Below are positions 57,024-64,000 of a stretch of DNA of 64,000 nt, piece after piece. Each line of letters opens with the position of its first letter. Position 1 is the first letter of the stretch. Origin of the DNA: Earliella scabrosa. Taxonomy: Eukaryota > Basidiomycota > Agaricomycetes > Polyporales > Polyporaceae. Made by a program: the position numbers and the translations under genes. The notes under the pieces are model-generated. The model was not told the origin of the DNA. It ran no database searches and saw only the letters and a list, made by a program, of their open reading frames with translations. The stretch lies in NCBI GenBank assembly GCA_022605405.1, contig JABYQQ010000004.1:1240001-1304000 (forward strand), given 5' to 3'.

Positions 57024-58985
57024 ATGGCGCGACACTACACGACTGTCTTGACCCTACTTGTCCTGGCCGGCTCGGTCCTGGCGCACGAACATCACAATGA
57101 AATATCGGAGGAGGAGCAGAAGGCACCAGTGGACACCATCCTTTGGCTACACATCTTCCTGCAAGCGGCGGTATGGGGCATCCTGTTTCCAACGGGGATG
57201 GTACTGGGACTATCGAGGAGTCGATGGCACGTACCATTACAGGTGTGTGTGATCTCCGTTATTATACGTTCGCTTACCTATCCCTCAAAAGAGTGTCGGA
57301 TTTCTGCTGACAGCTGGCGGGTACGTCCTGGGTCACTCACACGGAGGGAGAGCATTCCTCGCCGGAGCGCATGGAAAGATGGCGAACATCATGCTGGCGC
57401 CCATCGCATTGCAACTCTTCCTCGGCATTTATCTCAAGTTGCATATCCACGAGGAGACTATCCGACCATGGGCTGTGAAGCTGCATGGAGCTGTTGGGAA
57501 GGCGTATCCCATCTTGGGATGGGTACAGATGCTATTCGGTGCGATCGCGTTCAGAGGTTACTGCCGTGGCGGGAACCTGGGACAATGCCTCGCCCATTAT
57601 ATCATGGTACGTCTGCTATGGCTCATTCCATGTTCACGCACGACCACTCACGCGCCATTCAGGGCAGCGGTTTCATCGCGTACGGTACTATCATGGCTAT
57701 CCTCCTCTTGGTCGGCGAGGCCTGGGTGCGCCGCAGCGGTCGTAGTCCCGACTGGTGGGATTCTTGGGTAATCATGTTATGGGTACGTCGTGTGTTTCCA
57801 CTATGTCGCTGGCGGTGTAAATGACACGCATAACGCGTTGCTATAGGGAATCGGTATGCGTCACACAGCCCGCGTCGTCACCAGCCTCTGATATCATCTG
57901 TCATCCTTCGCAGTCAATACCTTCACCGAGCATCATGGATCCTCATGGTCCGTGAAGGACATGCAACATACGTACGTGTTGTTCTTCGTTAGCAAGGTGT
58001 ATATACTCACTAACAGTGGGATAGTATTATGGGGGTTCTTTGTAGGTCTCTGCACCCAAATCACATTCCGTAGCGCGTCTGAGTTTTCGCAGGGTGGGCG
58101 GGGGGAATTCTCGGGATCTTCCTCTCTCGTAACAACCAGGTTCGTTCAGCATCTTGCCTTAATATCAGCTTTGCTCATCTGGCGTTACAGCGATCGGTAG
58201 TCCCAGCGATCATGTCAGTACATACTGAGTACGCGCACGCTCGTTTTACACTAACCTCTCCACCCAGCATCATTCTTACTGGGTGGGCCATGTCCGACCA
58301 CGCACAAGCACTCATGATATCCACAAAGGTTGGACTCGCTTAGACTTGTGATATGCGTAGCAATGTGCTGACCAGGTGGACAGGTCCACGCCTTGTTCGG
58401 ATACACGTTGATGTCTGCTGGCGTCGCTCGCATCATCGAAGTATGCTTCGTGGCGCCGAAGTACACCCAAGACAATTCAGAGAGCGACGCGCACAGCGAG
58501 CACACGTTGGATGCCAGCCGTGAGGACTCAAGCAATAGCACCAATAGCCCTATGAGAGCGTTCAGGCATCTGCCGCCCTTCGTACGTGGGGCTCTGCTCG
58601 ACCTCGCATTCGTGTCTAACTTCTTGTAGCTACTCGTCGCCTCAGGGCTCCTGTTTATGTCCGCCACGGACGAGGAACTGCACTTCGTGCACGACCAAGG
58701 CATGGACCATGTGACGTATGTCTTGATCATGTTCAGGTGCGTCACTACATCGTTTCTGCGTTCTCATACTTGGCCGCTGAGACTGTTGGTCGCAGCATTG
58801 CCTTCCTCTTGTACACGCTCATCGTCACCCTGATCCACCTGTACGGGACGAGCGGGCGAAATGCAGTGGCTGCCCCGCGCGACGGCGCGATCGAGCTCAC
58901 TCCGAGCAACAAGTGGTATACACCGGTGCCCGCGGGCGAGCGCGACCTCGAGCCTGCGAACCACGTCATTGGCGATGACGATTGA
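57024..58985 (+). CDS. YTP1-like multi-pass membrane protein (DUF2427)
   Basis: Twelve exons: 57024..57242, 57292..57606, 57663..57782, 57847..57853, 57914..57971, 58025..58041, 58093..58139, 58191..58213, 58268..58328, 58384..58581, 58630..58736, 58796..58985; 453 residues. A signal peptide ([20 protein letters not shown]) precedes HEHHNEI. Next come cytochrome b561-like helices ([57 protein letters not shown]) with conserved His residues. The YTP1-type half has [57 protein letters not shown]. Fourth and sixth exons are only 7 and 17 nt, but both are needed to build the conserved motifs. The DUF2427/YTP1 family is fungal, membrane-bound and biochemically undefined. Confidence 0.85.
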
Positions 58986-60634
58986 ACTCGCACACACTAC
59001 TGACAGGGGAATCTGCGACCCTTCTGCTTCGCGTTGCATTCCAGGCGCAGTGTGTTGTCTGTTGTAGCTTGTACATCCCCGCTGTTGTGCAACTCCCTGT
59101 TCTGTTATTGTATCAGTTGTATATCGCTGTTTAATTCATCATAGAACTTTGCTTGCGCATTTCACTGTGCACTCGTCGTGTGATAGCTAAGTCTCGTTCT
59201 CTCGTCGGGCTCGTTGCCATCGTGTTGTCTCTCTATGCTCGCTATCAGTGGCCATGGACGCGAATCCGCGAATGCATAGTACTGGGTTATCTCCCCAGCC
59301 AAGGTGACCCGCGCTCGGCACGCTCGTGGATTGTCCCATGAATTGCTGCATTCTAGAGAACGTTCACCAGCTCGCGATGCTTCCTGTGCGCGCTGCGGTA
59401 TTTGGTATGTACCCGCATACCGTGGTGTCGGCTACGCTCCTGCGTCGGTTAGTCAGAGCGGCGGAGCATGTCATGGACAGCCCTACGCAAAGTCTGGATG
59501 AGTGGCCACAGCGGTATGCGGGTGCCGCTGAGATGGCAACACAAGGCTCGCCTACCAGGCTCGCCCACCCGGGATATGCGCGCTGATTGGCCCGAGGAAG
59601 CTGCACATGGATGAGTGGCCTTCTCCTTTGTGAACCCTCGACACAGCCTCCACGCTCACCGCACTGGGGAGAGGGCGCGGAGGCGATCGCCCGGTGCTCC
59701 GAGTTCAGTCGTACGTCACGAACGGAATCATATCGCGGTTGTGTCAATTGGGAAGGTGGTCCCTTACCCAACTGGTCAGGGAAGTTTTTGTTACGTTGTG
59801 CTGCCAGACAGGCTTCTCGACACGGTGGCATCGAGTCCTGTCACGATGATCATAATACCAAGATCGCTCTTGAAGTGGTCCGCGCTGAACTGCACACTGA
59901 CCAAAGATCGCGCATCGATCGCATTGCCGTCCAGGAACTATGTAGTGGCAGCTGAAAGAGGCAGGTCGAGGCGGCGGCGGAGTCCTGCAATCCTCGAGTC
60001 GGATTCTCCCGGGGTGTTGGCCTCGAGGCTAAGCGGAGACGTATCCGTCATTCCTTTGTGTGTCGAGCGCGGTGCTCGTGCCGCTCAGGGGAGTCCCAAC
60101 CTCCAGTATATCACAGTGCTGCTCTCCAAACCCTTCGAGCCAGGGACTCGGTAAGCTAGTAAGTCGATACGGGCCTGGCAAGTTGGGAATTGCTCATCAT
60201 CCGAGTCCGCAGAGTTGACGGATCGGGAACGGTCAGACTTTAGCTAGCCCCGTAGCAAATCAATATTAATGCTCACAGGTGCGATACTCACCAAAACCAG
60301 TCTCTCGTACGCTGCCGTGCAAGCCTTGGGGTCATAGTCAGTGGTAGACGTTGCAATTGCTTCAGGGAACGGCTAGATGCGATGGTGTGAAGAGGTACGT
60401 GTGAAGACAAAGCATGCAGAGGTGTTAACGCCCAGGTAGGACTGCTTATGTAAGCAATAACCCAGACGGCAGTTCTGAAGGGCGCTAAGTACTTACCCTC
60501 GATCGTTCTGAGGTCGTCATGTCTCTCGTCTGTCGCCGCTCAGGCTATAAAGTCTTTCAAAATGATCTCATCTCATCCTCGCCTCCATCTCTTCTCTTGT
60601 TGCGTCCCATACTCTCCCGCTGCTGCCGGTGACG
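58986..60634. other. Intergenic
   Basis: About 1.65 kb. 58986-59150 is AT-richer and likely 3' UTR of the YTP1-like gene. A plus-strand frame at 59615-60154 is long but has no recognised motif or splice support. 60500-60634 is the promoter/leader of the zinc-finger gene. Confidence 0.35.
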
Positions 60635-61791
60635 ATGGACTTCCCGCAATGCTCCCAGCCTCCAACTGGCTTCGGACCTGCTATGCCTCCGCCCGACACC
60701 CCGTGGAATGTGGATGTAGATCTTGTTTGTCAACAGATTGAGTCGGCCTTTGCAGGCATTTTCTTGCGCTTGGAAGAAAGTGACAGCGGACAGATGCAGG
60801 GGGACTGCAAGTGCGTATTCTTCCCTATCTTCTCCTCCCAGTCTCACATATATCCGTGCTCTTCATTGTCAGCGCCATGCAGAGCCCTTTCTTTGATTTA
60901 CCGAACCTCGGTATGTCTCATATTACCCCGGGCTACGGCCAGTACCTCTCGCGCGCCGCGTCCCAACTCCCCCATCCCCCTTATGCCCATCATCCCCCAC
61001 CATGTTCACCAATTCCTCCCGCCGCGTTCTGGATGCCGGAGTTGGTGCACCAGACCGTCGCAAACGAAGCTTACATCTTCCCCTTTGGATCCAACAATCT
61101 GCATCTGGCTCAAGAGCCCATGCGCATGCCCAACACTGGCGTTCTGGGTCAATACTACGGGGCTACGAACAATGACGTCACGCGTCCGCCCTCTCCGGGG
61201 GACGCGTTTTATCTCGGATTCGACGACCTGTCAACGGTCATCCCTCCTTCCCCAACGCTCTCGCACGCGTCGCTATCCTCCGCCGTGTCCACCGCGACCT
61301 CTTCCTCGGCGTCCTTCTATCAGTCCGACTCAAGCTCTCGGTCACGGCCGCGACCCAAGCCGCGGTCGAGCACCTCCCGAGCACTCACGCGGGGACGTCC
61401 CCCGTCTCGCGCGCCAGCCCCTGCGGAGCCTGGTCGACTAGTGTGCCCCGAGTGCAGCGAATCCTTCAAGCGGCCGCAGGAGTTCAAGCGGCACATCAAG
61501 AGCGTGCACCTTCGTTCGGAGAAGACAGAGTACGTCTGCTGCGGGATCCCGCGCGCCCTGGCGGACGCGGAGCAGCGCGCGATGGCCGGGTGCGTGTATC
61601 AAGGGACCGAGATGGTGGGCGGGTGCTGGAGCGAGGCGCGGAAGGGGAAGAGGAACGGCGTGTTTGCGCGCAAGGACACGTACAAGCGCCATTTGGAGAA
61701 CGGATGGTGCGTTGGGGATGTGGATGGGCCTTGGCACCCCGCGAACTCTGCCTCGAGCTCGGGCTCGCACTCGAACCCGGATTCCCCGTGA
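60635..61791 (+). CDS. C2H2 zinc-finger protein, probable transcription factor
   Basis: Two exons: 60635..60810 and 60873..61791; 364 residues from ATG 60635 (MDFPQCSQPPTG). Residues ~60-240 are Pro/Ser-rich and low in structure. A basic patch (SRSRPRPKPRSS) precedes one clear C2H2 finger, VCPECSESFKRPQEFKRHIK-SVH. A second, atypical unit with CC, C, C and RKDTYKRHLENGWC follows after an insertion. That pattern of one canonical and one expanded finger near the C-terminus is common in Agaricomycete regulators. DNA binding is inferred; target genes unknown. The 62-nt intron splits an Asn codon (phase 2). Confidence 0.8.
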
Positions 61792-62348
61792 GTGGGTCAA
61801 TAGGTTTGTGGACATGGGCCTCGTGATCGGCTACGACCTCAAGACGAACGGTTTCAGTTGGACTTGGTTTCTGCTTCGTTCATGGACAGGGTTCCCTTTA
61901 GACTTCAGGTGCTCATTGTATCTCTAATCTCTCACGCGCATATTTGTTGACTGCGCTATCGTTCGTTCACACGGCTTTCTTCACTGTTGTATCGAGTAGT
62001 ATCTGCAGGCGTTGTACGAGAAGGCACTTACTGGGGAGGTATACCATACTGTATCGGATAGGTCTGCACTAATCGGGAGGTGTACTGTACTACTTCTAGA
62101 TTATCCCATTACTATTCCGCTTCTGGGGCTCGCGCGTGGGTCCTACATAAGTATAGCCAGGCCAGCGCACCCAAGGTCTCGGAGACTCGGTGAGTTCTCG
62201 TCCATCTTCGAGTCGGAAGACAACGCTCCCGTGCCTCGCAGCGACTGACCCGCGCGCTCGCTGTACTTACGCGGCCAAGCGAGCCACCCGCAGAACGAGC
62301 TCAAGTCAAGACGCGCGCGGACCCGCGGGTCGGACACAACAGACAAAT
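61792..62348. other. Intergenic upstream of U6
   Basis: 3' flank of the zinc-finger gene and 5' flank of the U6 snRNA. I see no TATA box in the -20 to -35 region of U6; a tataagtata-like element (cataagtatagcc) at ~62147 is too far. Confidence 0.35.
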
Positions 62349-62372
62349 GTCCCCTTCGGGGTGACATACGAA

Positions 62373-62403
<31 letters not shown>

Positions 62404-62468
62404 GGCCCCTGCACAAGGATGACACGCTTTCCCGGAGTGGTAGACCTACGGGTCTCAATATTTATTTT
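62349..62468 (+). ncRNA. U6 spliceosomal snRNA
   Basis: The sequence is unmistakable. A 5' stem-loop (CCCC-TTC-GGGG) is followed by the conserved run around AAAATTGGAACGATACAGAG. The ACAGAGA box, which pairs with the 5' splice site, is at 62387-62393; the catalytic AGC triad is at 62399-62401; and the internal stem-loop is CCCCTGCACAAGGATGACACG. A short 3' hairpin (AGACC...GGTCT) and an AT-rich tail end in TTTT at 62465-62468, a Pol III stop. The 3' portion after GACACG is about 15 nt longer than in human U6. No intron is evident in the conserved core. Confidence 0.92.
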
Positions 62469-62942
62469 GTGAGTGATCTTGGCTCATTGTGGTGAGGAGT
62501 CGATGTCTAGTCAGAGTCGAGTAAGAACATCCAAGTTCGTGATACTGCTCACGATGACCTGCCTCGGCCCTCGGTGTGCGAACACCTAAATGATGGTATT
62601 ATATACTTATGTAGTCAGAGATCCATCTTCCTCGGAGTCGAACACAACATATTGTTGTGCGGACGTCGGCATGGGCATACTACATAATAGATACGTCTCT
62701 GCAAGTACAACTGCGATGATGTCCGGGAGAACCTTGCAGACCGGCCCATTACGCGACAGCAGTCAGACGATCGCGGGGAAATAAAACCCGATGTCAGTGA
62801 GCTCATCACACTAGTGGCAACCCTTGCACCCGCCAGCCTGCTGAGTTGAACCCAGGTTGAACCACCTGCGTACTTCTATTATTTAGTAGCCTGTATCGGA
62901 CAGTAGTAGCTGCGGCTTCAACACGAGCATAGCACTGATCGT
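62469..62942. other. Intergenic
   Basis: Between the U6 gene and the 3' end of the HET-type gene. Nothing supported. Confidence 0.3.
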
Positions 62943-64000
62943 TCAATCGCTCCAGAGTCCCCGTTCCTTGATCTGGGTGAGCACCAGTGTGTGGTCCGGA
63001 TTGAGAGGACACGGTGCAAACGTCATAATGCACCACCAACCAACAAGCTCCTCTGTCCCTGCCAAACTCAAGACGCCGACGAACTGCTTCCGAAAATTGG
63101 GCCATTGGTAGATGTGGTCTTCTGGACAGTTGTGCGTACCACTGACAGGGACTTCGCGCAACTCGGGGTTGAGATGGCTGCGATACACCCGAAAGTTCGC
63201 CCACTGGTCCCTCGTAGGCTTCGACTGCGCTACCAGTCCGACCCTCTCACTGCCAGGTGACTGTACCATGACTGCACTGCATCGCCCGGTCTGAAGCACA
63301 GCGGTATGCCCATGCCATGTCTGGATGGTGATAGTGGTGGGGGAGGTGCCGTTCCAAGGAAGCCCCGCATTCTGGATCGTGCAAGACAGACTACCTCGGA
63401 TAAATCGAGTGACGAGTTCTTCTGGAAGTCGGATCGGAGAAACATAGGTGCTATTCATAGGAATAGTCAGAGCAGAAGTCGCAAGTTCATTGGAAGGGGG
63501 GTGGGTAGCGAGGTAGACTTCCCGCCATGTAGGAGAAATGCGTAGTATGTCGGCTTTGCTCTCAACCATGCGGTGGACCCCCGTCGTGCCGCCACTGACG
63601 TCGTACAACGGGAGATGTGGCATATGTGGAGGACCAGGACGCGGAGTTAGAGCGAGAAACACCCTTCTGAGCTCTTCGCCCTTATGGTAGCACCACGATA
63701 GATCAGCGTATAACCGTCCATCCTCCTCGGATACAAAGATGGGGATCCGAGAGAGAATGCCGTAGGGAGTGAGAGTGAAGCTCATGATCGGCTTGGGCGA
63801 TGCCTTTCGCCAAGGTCTTGTCTAGTAACAGCATCGCCCATCAGCCCGCAGGTTTCAGGATACAAAGGAACAAATAGGCACACGCACCCAAGATCTCGAA
63901 GACCGCTCAGGCACCATGAGATTGTAGTCATAGAACGTGGCTTGAAAGTCTGATGGGGATGCTGCGAGTATGCCAGTGGTACGTTCGCTCGTCTGGTCAA
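62943..64000 (-). CDS. HET-type (heterokaryon incompatibility-like) protein, C-terminal part
   Basis: Partial gene: complement(62943..63821, 63898..>64000), running off the right edge. The upstream exon reads TSERTTGILAASPSDFQATF, and the last exon MSFTLTPYGILSRIPIFVSE. This is the layout I know from the region after the HET domain in basidiomycete HET-E-1-like proteins: a (L/I)LAxSPxxF segment, then the xLTPYG beta-rich module. The 76-nt intron is phase 0. Family members with a complete HET domain act in non-self recognition and programmed cell death; the diagnostic HET motifs would lie upstream of this window, so that role is inferred. Confidence 0.6.

Noticed and set aside
1..64000. CRISPR arrays, prophage, IS elements, LTR retrotransposons
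   Set aside because: No regular direct-repeat array, transposase, reverse transcriptase or integrase motif was seen; the window is ordinary fungal nuclear DNA.

Overview
The window is nuclear DNA of a filamentous basidiomycete, probably an Agaricomycete. Genes are split by many short GT-AG introns, mostly 49-75 nt and often with CTGAC-like branch points. Protein families are fungal: Reg1-like PP1 subunit with DUF1752, pericentrin/Pcp1-like spindle pole protein, She3-like coiled coil, HET-type protein, YTP1-like protein and an expanded BTB/POZ family. There are two spliced tRNA-Arg genes and a U6 snRNA gene. No bacterial, CRISPR, plasmid or recognisable intact transposon feature was seen. Exon coordinates below were derived by hand from splice sites and reading frames, so every one is a prediction.

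Layout. 0-6.3 kb: three BTB genes (one cut by the window edge, one carrying an in-frame stop) and a multi-pass membrane protein gene. 6.3-9.5 kb: tRNA-Arg and otherwise empty sequence. 9.5-13.1 kb: Reg1-like gene. 13-24 kb: gene-poor; it holds an inverted paralogue of the membrane gene (16.3-17.7), a small hypothetical gene (18.4-19.0) and a BTB pseudogene (21.8-23.3). 24-40 kb: dense housekeeping block with Pcp1-like SPB protein, tRNA-Arg, cardiolipin synthase, F-box protein, nitronate monooxygenase, She3-like protein and a RING protein. 40-56 kb: accessory, duplication-rich block with four BTB genes, an F-box/LRR gene, a second RING gene, an RNase H2C gene with a partial duplicate, Ser/Thr-rich sequences and an HNH-like gene in seven exons. 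56-64 kb: BTB relics, YTP1-like gene, C2H2 zinc-finger gene, U6 snRNA and the C-terminal part of a HET-type protein running off the right edge.

Themes. The most distinctive content is the BTB family: at least eight copies, three with tandem BTB domains. Most carry C-terminal CxxC knuckles, and the last intron is usually followed by a tiny final exon. Several copies are broken. Together with two F-box and two RING proteins, the region is rich in probable ubiquitin-ligase adaptors. I found no convincing new multi-gene system. The best candidates for novelty are this BTB-CxxC family, the HNH-like gene, and unusual splicing (7-, 17- and 21-nt exons).
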